64,000 nt of DNA from Naumovozyma dairenensis CBS 421. Lineage: Eukaryota; Ascomycota; Saccharomycetes; Saccharomycetales; Saccharomycetaceae. The stretch lies in contig NC_016482.1 of NCBI RefSeq assembly GCF_000227115.2, forward strand, positions 186,001-250,000, given 5' to 3'. Of the stretch, positions 42,245 through 52,630 are shown piece by piece (within the stretch, counting starts at the first letter, position 1; each line of letters opens with the position of its first letter). The notes under the pieces were generated by a model. That model worked only from the letters and a program-made list of their open reading frames with translations. It was not told where the DNA came from and made no database searches. The position numbers and the translations under genes are program-made.

Positions 42245-43356
42245 TATTATCTTGATAAAGCTATTTGATCTATCTATTTAGATGGCTGATAGAATTTTAC
42301 TTGAACTGTCGATATGATATATAGTCTATGAAATACTGAAAAATATTGGTGAAAAATTTTAATAGACGCGTATGCTGACTTTAGCGACAGACTTCGTTTT
42401 TTGAAGGAGTTATACCTGGCGATGAAGTAAAAGATAGTTCAATGTGATAGTATTTCTCTTTGAGAACTCACCGTTATACCACTGTGTTTCGATGAAGAGC
42501 AAGTTTTTCCAAGATGTATATTTTACATAATCCTAGTATGTACTCTATAAATAGCATATTAACCGTCTAAAGAGATGAAAATGAAAAAAAAATGGAATAT
42601 ATAAAGGATCGAAAGGAAATGAAAAAAAAATGGAGGAATTCTTGAAAATCTGGAAGTTTTTTTCTTTTCTCAAATCATTCATGCAACTTGACCAAAAGGT
42701 GTAATATTGTACTGAGAAATGACTACTGGATGCACGAAACCTTGTCTACATTCGGTATTTTGCCTTTAAGGATCCAACAAACAAGGTTGGGTTCGATCTA
42801 TTGGGAAACAACGTTTTCCATACACACTAACCTAATTTGAGAGTTATATCTCTGTAAGGGAAATACTGGGGGATTTTCCTATTACGAAAATTGTCCTGTA
42901 ACAATTTTTATTAACTTCAAAGCCTCCCTCCCCCCTTGTAATGGACGAACACGTTAGTTTACTAATAAAGTGTTTGTCACCTTCTACATCATTTCCTTTT
43001 CCGATCTTCTTCTTTTTTCCTTTTTCCTTTTTTTCTCTCCCATCGCATGCAGGAGCCTTTTTACCCATTTAGGAAAAGTGATTGATTTGCTTCACGCGTC
43101 TGGTAAACATCCGCGTTAAAAAGCATGGGTAATGGCTAAATACTTTTTATAGTAAATACTGCTTGAAGGTTATAAAATTCAACTCGTACGTAAGTACAGT
43201 CTAAATGATCCCTTCAGTAGTTGAGAAAACTATGGTAATACCAGTGACAGAGTTTTGTCTGTAATATCAATTAATTAATAAATAAATAAATAAATAAAAA
43301 AATAAATATGCATAGTTACAAAAAGGTTACAATACCCCTATATTATTTCATTCCAT
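42245..43356 (-). promoter_or_regulatory. POG1 upstream region with G1/S motifs
   Basis: No gene is seen. ACGCGT (MCB, the MBF site) occurs at 42366-42371 and 43094-43099, and CACGAAA (SCB, the SBF site) at 42733-42739. GTAAACA (a Forkhead core) is at 43103-43109. S. cerevisiae POG1 is a reported SBF/MBF target, so these sites suggest conserved G1/S control. The nearest MCB is about 122 bp upstream of the ATG. Confidence 0.5.
43273..43307 (+). repeat. AAAT tetranucleotide repeat
   Basis: About seven AAAT units just after the 3' end of the transporter gene. Confidence 0.75.
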
Positions 43357-45135
43357 TTAGAATAGAAGATACTTCTTCTTATCTTTAGATTGTGAGTTAT
43401 CGTCATCGTTGCCGTCCATACTTTCGTTTAACTTCTGTTCCAACAATGCTTGTTCTTTAGCTTCTCTCTCTCGTCTCCATTCCATACCATATTTCATTGG
43501 GATCAGCATTAGAAAATTACCAACTAGAATCAATCCTACCATGAATGTGAATGTTCCTCCAACTGTCATTGCAAACTTCATCTTGGCAAAACAACCCATA
43601 AAGATAGAACTTAAACTACATCTAATGAAATTGAAACAACTACTAGCTGTAGATGCCTTTTTAGGGTATAAATCCACTAATAACGTAGTGGAAGAAGATA
43701 ATGTACTCATGGCACAAAAGGAACTCACACAGGATGTAATTAACATTGCAGGTATTTTCCACCCTTTATCAGCACTCCAACCAAATAATAAAAATGAAAT
43801 GACTGCAATGAAATTTTGTGGTATAATGGCATTTAGACGAACTTTAATAGTATTAAATTCTTCATTTTCTGGAATGGTACCATTTTGTTTCTTTTTCTCA
43901 AAATCTCTTAACGCCTTCTTATAAATATAATCTAGAAATCTACCCGTTAACATAGAACCTAATAATCCACCAACACCACCTGGTAAATAACAAACACCAA
44001 TGATAGTTAATCTATAATTATATGGTGGAGCACTTAGAGTGGAAGAGATGGAGGAAAGCATTAATGTCCAAAGTGCAAATTGTAATCCTGCTGGGAATAA
44101 AGATAAAAGAATTTCCGGTAAAGCACAAATCTTGAATGCAGATGCTAAATCTAATCTTGGTATTGTTTTATCTAATGTTTCATAATCAGGATTATCATAT
44201 TTAAATCTTTTCTGAACTGGTTTTAATAAGAAAACTGGGGCTCTATTGAGAATATTTTTTGGTTTTATTGATAAATTACCAACTATAGTTCTCTTAGTTT
44301 CAGGTAATGTAAAAGCTGCAACGATAAGAGCTACACCAGAACCAATGGCTAAGAACCAAAAAATTGCTCTCCAATCCCAACGAGCTGTTAAAACTGCACC
44401 TATCAAACTACCAAAACATTGACCTAATAAGACTAATCCAGAAGTAGCGCCAACAAATGTACCTCTTTCGTGTTTCAATGTGAAATCACCAACAACACCT
44501 GAACTAATAGCAATGGTAGGAGATATACCTATACTTTGAATACATCTTAGGAAGCAAATAACACCGTAAGAAGGAGCACACGCCAAACCAATAGATGCGA
44601 CAACATAAATTACCATACCACCTAAGATAATGGGACGACGGCCAAAGACATCTGCTAACCCACCACTAACCGTTGGTGCAATCCCTTGAAATAATAAATA
44701 CACAACAACTGTGACATTTACTTTGTTTTCATCCATATTGAATTCCTTTTCTAATTGACGTAATGCAGGATAATAAATCGGAGAACCTAATGATGACCAA
44801 AAACCACACATGACTAATAGGAAAACCATTCCCCATTTCTGTTTATATGATAATAATGTATAAGGAGCTGTAGATTCTGAGGTTTGTTCTAATTTTTCTT
44901 CATCCGGAACTGTATCAAGTGATGAATCTTCCCCATCCTCCTCGTCATCTTCTCCTTCATTGATTTCTCTTGTAGTTGTCCTCGAAAGTGTGCCGTGTAA
45001 GTGATAAAGTCCGTCTTTAGTGGCGGGTATTTCTATATTATCTTTTTTCGCTTTAATGTCCCCTTCATATGTTCTTGTTTCTTCTTGAAATGATTCATCC
45101 TCCTCATCGGTGTATATTATACTTTCGTTTGACAT
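43357..45135 (-). CDS. MFS drug:H+ antiporter, QDR1/QDR2/AQR1 type
   Basis: This 592-residue transporter belongs to the 12-spanner DHA1 family. S. cerevisiae Qdr1/2 and Aqr1 export drugs, organic acids, polyamines or amino acids at the plasma membrane. An acidic cytosolic N-terminus (1-100) is followed by YKQKWGMVFLLVMCGFWSSLGSPIYYPAL (TM1), motif A GGLADVFGRRP, a proline-glycine-rich motif C-like TM5 region, a long central loop, and a basic tail with WRREREAKEQ. The locus combines POG1 on one side (as QDR2 in S. cerevisiae) and YDJ1 on the other (as AQR1), so it probably keeps the pre-duplication neighbourhood. I cannot assign one S. cerevisiae name. Confidence 0.92.
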   Translation of the reverse strand: MSNESIIYTDEEDESFQEETRTYEGDIKAKKDNIEIPATKDGLYHLHGTLSRTTTREINEGEDDEEDGEDSSLDTVPDEEKLEQTSESTAPYTLLSYKQKWGMVFLLVMCGFWSSLGSPIYYPALRQLEKEFNMDENKVNVTVVVYLLFQGIAPTVSGGLADVFGRRPIILGGMVIYVVASIGLACAPSYGVICFLRCIQSIGISPTIAISSGVVGDFTLKHERGTFVGATSGLVLLGQCFGSLIGAVLTARWDWRAIFWFLAIGSGVALIVAAFTLPETKRTIVGNLSIKPKNILNRAPVFLLKPVQKRFKYDNPDYETLDKTIPRLDLASAFKICALPEILLSLFPAGLQFALWTLMLSSISSTLSAPPYNYRLTIIGVCYLPGGVGGLLGSMLTGRFLDYIYKKALRDFEKKKQNGTIPENEEFNTIKVRLNAIIPQNFIAVISFLLFGWSADKGWKIPAMLITSCVSSFCAMSTLSSSTTLLVDLYPKKASTASSCFNFIRCSLSSIFMGCFAKMKFAMTVGGTFTFMVGLILVGNFLMLIPMKYGMEWRREREAKEQALLEQKLNESMDGNDDDNSQSKDKKKYLLF

Positions 45136-46908
45136 ATCTCCTCTCTTCCCAATCTTTATCTAATCTCCTTATTTATTATATTTGTTCTTTCTTTGTTTTG
45201 CAAAATTTTTCAAAAGTTTCTCATGTGAAAGAAAGGTAATAATGGCTGAAGGATCTGTAGAGATATGAGTGGCAATACCTTATATATAATAATAGATGGT
45301 AGTGTTAGACACTAAATAAAGGTACGTAATTCTTATTCTTATATGTTCCTGTTTGAAAAATCTGTATATTTTATTTTTGACGCATTTTCTATTGTTTATG
45401 ATATAAAAAATCCCGGTTGTCCTCCGAAAAACTTTTCTTTTTCTCCCGAGCCTAGGAGTTTCTCGACGAAGAAACCATCGCAGGGGCCCATCAATTGTCG
45501 GGAAAACACGGGTTGACATCTCCGTAAAAGTGCCAAGACAAAATCTGAAATTTTTAGACAAAAAAGTTTACCTGTACCGGCAAAGTATATTAGATAAGGA
45601 GAAGGAAGGCATTCGTTAGGAATTGATAGACTTGAGTTCACGATAATGAATAAGGCAATCTATTTTCTGCTGTCATGGAAGAAATGAAGGGGTTACTTTA
45701 TTGAAGATAATATAAACGAAGAAGAAAAATTAGAAGACACGAAATACTCTTATCATTTACTCTATATAGAATATATCCTATACATATCTCATTGAGTATT
45801 ATAGGGATAGGGAGGCTAATTGAAAGAGTGAAAGAGAAAGCATTGGGCTGATAAACAAAACTCCCTGAATCCATAACCATAAGGGAATGAATCATCTCGA
45901 GTCAATCTTGGTCCAGTGAAAATAGCCCACAAGTCTTGTTCTTACGTAGTAAATTGTTACTTGGGAATTATAGGAAAAGATCGGAAGAAATAGCACAGAG
46001 GGTAACATATGTTGACCCTTTTATAATATGAAGGAAAAACCTCTGATCGGAAAATATCGTTTGGAAATTTTTTTTTTTTTTGAAAAATTCTGTCTCCCCG
46101 ACTGAATATTTTCGATGTCACAAAATGATGTTGAAAAATTTGGATATAAAAAAGCATATAATATTCTTGTTACCTGCCACAGCTGTTAATAGGAAACTTA
46201 GACGGGCACTTGAATTTCATGGAGTCTCATTTATGTTCAAACCTGCTAAAATCCTAGTTGCTATGGCACTACCATTGGCATTACAATGTGTTGTAGCCAC
46301 ACAAAATTCTTCTTGCATCTTAGACATAATCGAAAGGCAATCGAAGGGCAATTGAAAAGTACTCTAAAGAAATTGGGCTTTATGAACTGTTAGCCTTTGC
46401 TGCACTCCATTCATAATCACAGCTTCCCACGTTTCCACTTAAGGAGATGTGGTTATCTTGAATTTAAATATTTTACTATCATGAATAAAGGTATACCAAC
46501 TAATGTGGGTAATGAGTAGGGACCAGTTATGTCAATAAGAATCGAACAAAAATTCTGTGGATCCCCTAACTGATAGCAAAACTTTTTCTTAGAGGAAAAC
46601 GATAACTGTTACACATATACATTCTACCGGAGGGAAATCTGAAAAGAATATAGAAGAGTATAGAATGCTCATTTCCAAGGATATTGACCTCTAATTGAAT
46701 AATTTGCAAAAGGAAAATAATGATGGTTATAACTGTATAAAAGTGTATATGAGTAATATTATGAAAAAGTAAATATATGAATAAAAATCTATAGCTCTAA
46801 AACTTTTCTCTTACTTTGATATTATTAAGTAGCAACAAAATACGAGAAGAATCGGATTAATGGTTAAATATTAAACAGGATAAAATAAACTAGTACTTTG
46901 ATTCAAGA
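45136..46908. other. Transporter upstream / YDJ1 downstream region
   Basis: This 1.8-kb gap has no gene I can support. A 91-codon plus-strand frame at 46080 starts at TTG within a T run; an internal ATG would give about 75 residues with a hydrophobic stretch, which I do not recognise. The rest is AT-rich, with a long T run at about 46068-46081. Confidence 0.45.
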
Positions 46909-48144
46909 TCATTGAGAAGCACATTGAACACCTTCACCACCACGTTCTTCTTCTTCATCTGAGTCATAACTTTGACCCCCTCTTGCACCACTTGGTTTAT
47001 ATTTGCTTGGATCGAAAGGAGATAAAACACATTCGTCTATCACGGCACCTTCTGGAATATTAGTTTTTGTTCTTGGTGGTAATATTTCTTCTAACTTCTT
47101 CAATGATTCTTCGTCAGTAAAGTGGTTTGGTGGGAATTTAATGTTAAATTTGACTATCAAATTACCATAACCACCGTATTTAGGAATTGGCATACCTTTA
47201 TCACTAATGATTTTACGAGCACCTGGAGATATAACTTCACCTGGTACAATGGCGACCTTCAACCATTCACCGGAAACATGTTTGATAGCAAATTCACCAC
47301 CAGCGATGGCAGTCAATAAATCGATTTCAGCTTCATAGACTAAATCGTCACCTGCTCTTTGGAAATGTTCATGTGGCTTTTGAGAAACGACAAAGATGAC
47401 ATCACCTGGAATAATATCTGGAGCTTGATCTGCTTCACCTTTAAAGACAACCTTTTGACCATCTTTCATACCTGGTTCAATGTGGACTTCCAAGATCTTT
47501 CTTTCATTGGTAACTTTCTTAGCATTACATGTTTTACAACGATCCTTTGGATCAATGATATCACCAGTACCGTGACAAACTTCACATTCAGCTTGGAATC
47601 TTTGTAGCATTGGACCCATTTGTCTTGTTACGAATTTCACACCTTGACCATTACAACTAGAACATTTCTTAACTGCACCTTTCTTACCACCTCTACCTTC
47701 ACATGTCTTACAAAGGATTTGTTTGTTTAGAGCTAACTTGGCTGTTCTACCTTTATAAAGTTCTTCCAATGTAGCTGAAAGTTCATGTTTAATATCTCTA
47801 CCTCTTTGTGGACCTCTTGGTCTTCCGGCACCAGCACCAGCACCACCGAAGAATTGGGAGAAGATATCATCACCAAATCCGCCGAATCCACCAAAGCCTC
47901 CTGGACCACCTGGACCACCATTCATACCTTCAGGACCAAATTGATCGTACATTTCTCTTTTCTCATCATCGGACAAGACTTCATAGGCAGCAGATGCTTC
48001 TTTAAATTTTTCTGCAGCTTCCTCACTTGGGTTCTTATCTGGATGATATTTCAAGGCAAATTTTCTGTAAGCCTTCTTGATTTCTGAAGAAGAAGCACTT
48101 GGTGAAACACCCAATATATCGTAAAACTTAGTATCTTTAACCAT
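46909..48144 (-). CDS. YDJ1: Type I Hsp40 co-chaperone Ydj1
   Basis: Ydj1 is the main cytosolic DnaJ partner of Hsp70 Ssa, used in folding and protein import. From the ATG at 48144 it has 411 residues. The J domain has HPD at 34-36; a Gly/Phe-rich region follows (about 73-110). The four CxxCxGxG zinc modules are visible as [24 protein letters not shown] and the diverged CKTCNAKK. Two substrate-binding domains come next. The C-terminus is CASQ, a farnesylation CaaX box, as in S. cerevisiae Ydj1 (YNL064C). The open frame continues upstream to a TTG, which I rejected. TTC triplets upstream at 48461, 48471 and 48480 (spacing 7 and 6) suggest an imperfect step-type heat-shock element. Confidence 0.97.
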   Translation of the reverse strand: MVKDTKFYDILGVSPSASSSEIKKAYRKFALKYHPDKNPSEEAAEKFKEASAAYEVLSDDEKREMYDQFGPEGMNGGPGGPGGFGGFGGFGDDIFSQFFGGAGAGAGRPRGPQRGRDIKHELSATLEELYKGRTAKLALNKQILCKTCEGRGGKKGAVKKCSSCNGQGVKFVTRQMGPMLQRFQAECEVCHGTGDIIDPKDRCKTCNAKKVTNERKILEVHIEPGMKDGQKVVFKGEADQAPDIIPGDVIFVVSQKPHEHFQRAGDDLVYEAEIDLLTAIAGGEFAIKHVSGEWLKVAIVPGEVISPGARKIISDKGMPIPKYGGYGNLIVKFNIKFPPNHFTDEESLKKLEEILPPRTKTNIPEGAVIDECVLSPFDPSKYKPSGARGGQSYDSDEEEERGGEGVQCASQ

Positions 48145-48643
48145 TTTGGCGCGTTTATTTGAATTATTATTATTTGTAAAGAAATTCAACTTGATTAAGT
48201 GAAAATGAGGAAAATCGGGTACCCTTACCTAATGTACTATTACTATTACTATTATCCTGGGAAGAATTACAGTGACTGATGTCCTTTTACCTTTATATGA
48301 TAATTCCACTGTATGGATAAAATATCTCTTCCCAGTGTTAAATACATGTAAAGCAATCGAACCCATCGCCAATTCATCTAAATTTTTCACAATTTTTCGA
48401 TATTACTACATAGATCTTTCACAAAGAAAATAAAAGAAACGAACGGAAGAAATTTTTTTGTTCCACGGGATTCCATCACTTCTCACGACACCCTGCAAGT
48501 TTTTCTCTGGGCGACACAATATCGTAATATATTCACATGACACAAATGAAGGATTTACATATGATATGGTAGGATATGATTTAGTATAGTTACATGATTA
48601 GTTACATGATTATAAATAGATTACGTAGAGACTGTTAGGTGCT
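48145..48643 (-). promoter_or_regulatory. YDJ1 promoter region
   Basis: There is no gene here. A candidate heat-shock element at 48461-48482 has TTC at 48461, 48471 and 48480; the last spacing is one base short of ideal. The S. cerevisiae gene MTQ1, which lies between YDJ1 and GCD10 there, is absent here. Confidence 0.4.
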
Positions 48644-50020
48644 TTAGTCTTGACCTTCTCCCACTTTGATGTCCTGTTCTATAGCTTTTGAAACATCAGG
48701 ATTTTGTATAGTCAAAGGCTCTGAAGCAGGAATGACTCTATGGCACCACAGTAAATAACCACCGCCCCCTTTCATAGTCATCAAAGGGTGTAGTCTTCCT
48801 CGTATCGTTTGATATGGTCTACATCTCGTCTCAAGAACAGATGGAGCTAAATATCTGAGATCTTCATATAATACATGTGCCAGTTCTAATAAAGTTTCTT
48901 TAAACTGACTATAACAGACTATCGGCCTAGATCCATGTACTTTCTCACCTAATATGGGGACTAAAGACGGTAAATGTAACGTGGAGGCAATTATTAATGC
49001 GTCAAACTCTATTTCAGTAGAAAATTTCAATATGTCCATTTTAGTGTGATACCACTTCAACCTTCTATAATATTTGTTTTTCTGCCCACTTTTTAACTGG
49101 TATAGTTCATCTTTACTTAATGGAGTAAATCCTTTGTTAATATCTTCTATCGTTGGAGGTTCGAAAAACTCTAATAAAGAGATAGTAATAACATGTTCAT
49201 TGATAAACGATTCAGAATAGTTTGAGAACTTAAGTAAGTCCAAATTCGGATGTTCGTTTTCATGTACAACAATGATTTTACCCGGGCTTTTAGATTTATC
49301 ATCACCACCAAACATCCTTTCCAATAGGAAATACACCAAGAGACCTCCCGTTTCATCCATGCATAAGTAATTCCCATTTTCTTTAATATTTGCCAAGTTC
49401 AATAACATAGCAACAGATTCTTGAGACATGTCCATTATTCTTTGAATATCTCCTTTGTCAATTAAAAACTGTAATAATGCCGAACTACTCAAATAATCCA
49501 CGGTGAAAATCTTATCAAATTTCTGTTTCTTTCTTTTCAAATATTTCTCTTGTGAATATACAGTTTTCTTATCGAAACTTCCATGAGATTCAATCATTTT
49601 GGAAATGATCTCGGAACTAGAGACAGATTTTTCCTTTAAAGCTTCTATTTCCTCTGCACTCAATTTTTGTACTTCATTCCCCAGATTAACTAAATGTTGA
49701 TTATTCTCACTATTCACTACATTTTCTAACCTTTCCCCTTCAGTCTTTTCAACATCATCATCCAGGACTTTTATCTTACCCGTAGGAATCTTATATTTGA
49801 ACTTCCCTGTAGCAGGAACTTGTTCCTCCTTTTCATCTCCATCATAAAGAATTTCAAATTTGGTCCCCAACGGATATCCAATAATGTCATTGACATTAAA
49901 GGCACCGAATTTCCCAAGAGATATAGATGTGTCAGGTTTCAATTGCACTAATTTGTTATTATCAGATGGTAGCTTGATAATTACATGCTGCTCTGCACAT
50001 ATCGTTTTCAAGGGGTCCAT
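48644..50020 (-). CDS. GCD10: tRNA m1A58 methyltransferase non-catalytic subunit Gcd10/Trm6
   Basis: Gcd10 (Trm6) binds tRNA and pairs with catalytic Gcd14 (Trm61) to make N1-methyladenosine at position 58, which stabilises initiator tRNA-Met. The 458-residue protein follows the S. cerevisiae layout (YNL062C). The N-terminal barrel includes IIKLPSDNNKLVQLKPDTSISLGKFGAF. The linker SSSEIISKMIESHGSFDKKTVYSQEKYLKRKK and FTVDYLSSSALLQFLI follow. The methyltransferase-like fold lacks a clear SAM motif, as expected for this subunit: DETGGLLVYFLLERMFGG, then DALIIASTLHLPSLV and PYQTIRGRLHPLM. It is divergent from NOP2, as in S. cerevisiae. Confidence 0.96.
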   Translation of the reverse strand: MDPLKTICAEQHVIIKLPSDNNKLVQLKPDTSISLGKFGAFNVNDIIGYPLGTKFEILYDGDEKEEQVPATGKFKYKIPTGKIKVLDDDVEKTEGERLENVVNSENNQHLVNLGNEVQKLSAEEIEALKEKSVSSSEIISKMIESHGSFDKKTVYSQEKYLKRKKQKFDKIFTVDYLSSSALLQFLIDKGDIQRIMDMSQESVAMLLNLANIKENGNYLCMDETGGLLVYFLLERMFGGDDKSKSPGKIIVVHENEHPNLDLLKFSNYSESFINEHVITISLLEFFEPPTIEDINKGFTPLSKDELYQLKSGQKNKYYRRLKWYHTKMDILKFSTEIEFDALIIASTLHLPSLVPILGEKVHGSRPIVCYSQFKETLLELAHVLYEDLRYLAPSVLETRCRPYQTIRGRLHPLMTMKGGGGYLLWCHRVIPASEPLTIQNPDVSKAIEQDIKVGEGQD

Positions 50021-50434
50021 TTTTCCTTGTTTGATTACTCAATCTAATTTTGATGACTTGTCTCTTCGTATATAAATTGAACCTAAATCTACTATTTACA
50101 CTAATCTTTGCTCACTTTATCTTTCTACTAGTCAGTCATTCATTCATTCATTCTTTCATTGTATGTATACATATAGAAAGCTCATCGCAAAAAATTTTCA
50201 AGATTTTTCGTTCGAGACGATTTTTCATTTTTTGAAATTAAGTATTGGAAAAATTTTCAGTTCATCTCATCTCATCGCGATGGGATGGCCTATGTTTAAA
50301 AGAATAGCAGACTACAACTACAAGTAGGAAATTAAGGATAAAAGGGTCTAGAGGATACTTTATGCTTTTTGATTTCTAGTTTTCTCATCATTTAAATATA
50401 TATAGAACTAAACTTCTGACTCCAAAGGAAAAAA
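50021..50434. promoter_or_regulatory. GCD10/NOP2 divergent promoter with two PAC-RRPE pairs
   Basis: CTCATCGC (PAC) is at 50181-50188, directly followed by AAAAAATTTTC (RRPE). A second RRPE-like AAAAATTTT is at 50249-50257, followed by PAC at 50271-50278. Paired PAC and RRPE are the hallmark of co-regulated ribosome-biogenesis genes. Confidence 0.75.
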
Positions 50435-52312
50435 ATGGGTAGCAGACGTCATAAGAATAAACAAGCAGCTCCACCAACTTTGGATGAATTCCAAGCTAAG
50501 AAGGATAGAAAATTGAAAAGATCCAATGATAAAGATAGTGAAAGAAAATCAAAGAAACCAAAGTTTGATGATAAGAAGGATGTTAAACCAAAATCTGAAA
50601 AGAAGAGCAAGAACAAAAAGAAGCGCTCTGTAGAAGATGAAGAAGAACAACAACAAAAAGAAGAGATGGAAAAATTACCTGAGGTCGACTTGGAAGAACT
50701 TTCCCAGGCCAAAAAGTCTTTATTTGATGATGCTGAGGATGTCCAAGAGCAATTATCTGGGGAAGAAGATGAATTGAAAGATGAATTCGATTTGGAACAA
50801 GAATATGAAGATGATAGTGACGAAGAAGCGCGTGCTCATCCAATGTTTTCAGATGAAGAAGAAGATATGGAGGAACTAAACGCTGCTAATATGGAAGCGT
50901 TATCAATGAAGTTGGATGAAGAAGAAGCATTGGAAGCCGAAGAAGCAGAAAAGGAATTAATCGAAACTGATAAATTTCAACCAAGAGCTGATGTTTTACC
51001 TACTGAAGAACAGGAATTAGAATTGGCTCAACAACAACCCGATTTGACTACTGTTAGAACAAGAATGATTGAAATTGTTAAAGTTTTGGAAGATTTCAAG
51101 AATTTAGCAGCTGAGGGTAGATCTAGAACTGAATATACAGATAGGTTATTAAAGGATATTTGTGAATACTTTGGTTACACACCATTTTTGGCGGAAAAAT
51201 TATTTAATTTATTCTCACCAGCTGAAGCCATGGAATTCTTCGAAGCCAATGAAATTGCAAGGCCTATCACAATCAGAACTAATACGTTAAAAACTAGAAG
51301 AAGAGATCTTGCTCAAGCATTAGTCAATAGGGGTGTTAATTTACAACCAATTGGGTCATGGACTAAAGTTGGTTTACAAATTTTTGATTCTCAAGTTCCA
51401 ATTGGTGCTACTCCAGAATATTTAGCTGGTAACTATATTTTACAAGCTGCGTCCTCCTTCTTACCTGTCATTGCCCTTGATCCTCATGAAAATGAACGTA
51501 TCCTTGATATGGCAGCAGCCCCAGGTGGTAAAACTACTTACATTTCTGCCTTAATGAAGAATACTGGTACCGTCTTCGCTAATGATGCAAACAAAAATAG
51601 AACGAAATCTCTAATTGCTAATATCCATCGTCTAGGTTGTACAAATACTATTGTCTGTAATTATGATGCGCGTGAATTCCCAAAGGTTATTGGTGGTTTC
51701 GATAGAATCTTATTAGACGCACCATGTTCAGGTACAGGTGTTATTGGTAAGGATCAATCAGTTAAAGTCTCCCGTACAGAAAAGGATTTTATTCAAATTC
51801 CACATCTGCAGAAACAATTACTTCTATCGGCTATTGATTCTGTCGATTGTAATTCGAAACATGGTGGTATTATTGTGTACTCTACATGTTCCGTTGCAGT
51901 TGAAGAAGATGAAGCTGTTGTCGATTATGCGCTAAGGAAAAGACCGAACGTTAAGTTGGTCGATACTGGATTAGCTATCGGTAAGGACGGTTTCACAAGT
52001 TTTAGAGGGAAAAACTTCCATCCAAGTATAAAGTTGACAAAGAGATATTATCCTCATACCTATAATGTTGATGGTTTCTACGTTGCCAAATTCCAAAAGA
52101 TTGGTCCTTCTCCACACGATGATAACCAAGCAAGCGCTAGAGAAAAGGAAAACCTTGCAAGGCAAGAAGCTGCAGCTGAAGGTATCATTCATTCCGATTT
52201 CTCCAAGTTCGATGATGAAGAAGATGAAAAGTACATTAATAAATCTAAGAAAGTTAATTTATTAAAGAAAGGTATGAATCCAAAGGGAACAAAAAATGCT
52301 GCAAGGGATTGA
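50435..52312 (+). CDS. NOP2: rRNA m5C methyltransferase Nop2
   Basis: Nop2 is a nucleolar methyltransferase that makes 5-methylcytosine at C2870 of 25S rRNA and is needed for 60S assembly. The 625-residue protein has a Lys-rich then acidic N-terminus (1-200) and the RsmB/NOL1 catalytic domain. SAM-binding ILDMAAAPGGKTTYIS, the catalytic Cys431 in DAPCSGTG and Cys485 in YSTCSV are present; their 54-residue spacing equals that in S. cerevisiae Nop2 (YNL061W). YYPHTYNVDGFYVAKF is the end of the domain, followed by a basic tail. The divergent promoter with GCD10 holds PAC and RRPE motifs. Confidence 0.97.
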   Translation: MGSRRHKNKQAAPPTLDEFQAKKDRKLKRSNDKDSERKSKKPKFDDKKDVKPKSEKKSKNKKKRSVEDEEEQQQKEEMEKLPEVDLEELSQAKKSLFDDAEDVQEQLSGEEDELKDEFDLEQEYEDDSDEEARAHPMFSDEEEDMEELNAANMEALSMKLDEEEALEAEEAEKELIETDKFQPRADVLPTEEQELELAQQQPDLTTVRTRMIEIVKVLEDFKNLAAEGRSRTEYTDRLLKDICEYFGYTPFLAEKLFNLFSPAEAMEFFEANEIARPITIRTNTLKTRRRDLAQALVNRGVNLQPIGSWTKVGLQIFDSQVPIGATPEYLAGNYILQAASSFLPVIALDPHENERILDMAAAPGGKTTYISALMKNTGTVFANDANKNRTKSLIANIHRLGCTNTIVCNYDAREFPKVIGGFDRILLDAPCSGTGVIGKDQSVKVSRTEKDFIQIPHLQKQLLLSAIDSVDCNSKHGGIIVYSTCSVAVEEDEAVVDYALRKRPNVKLVDTGLAIGKDGFTSFRGKNFHPSIKLTKRYYPHTYNVDGFYVAKFQKIGPSPHDDNQASAREKENLARQEAAAEGIIHSDFSKFDDEEDEKYINKSKKVNLLKKGMNPKGTKNAARD

Positions 52313-52630
52313 GCATCAAACAAAAAAATTAAATGGCTTATGTAGATAGCCATTTTGTATAATATAACCAATAAGTAACGTATACTATGTATATATTTCA
52401 TACAGCATTAAGATATTCTGTCGTCTACTATAAAATATATTTTATTAAATGTCACCTACGGATTAAAAGGTAAGATTAGTTTACAGTATTTCTTGCTGAC
52501 CGTAACAGCTTGTGTATAGAGTACCATCAAACTCAGTTCTGTATTAAAAGTAAAAGTCGGTATTTTAGCTTTGTCGTTATATATCATAACCTATATATAT
52601 TAATGTAGGAGAGTTTAAAATCAGGTACAT
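52313..52630. other. Convergent spacer NOP2/ARP5
   Basis: This is AT-rich 3'-end sequence of both genes; nothing else is seen. Confidence 0.5.

Noticed and set aside
46080..46355. Small hydrophobic frame between the transporter and YDJ1
   Set aside because: It starts with TTG in a T run, and I recognise no family; likely chance.
48145..48189. Extended YDJ1 N-terminus with an Asn-rich segment
   Set aside because: The start is TTG. The ATG at 48144 gives the canonical J-domain start.
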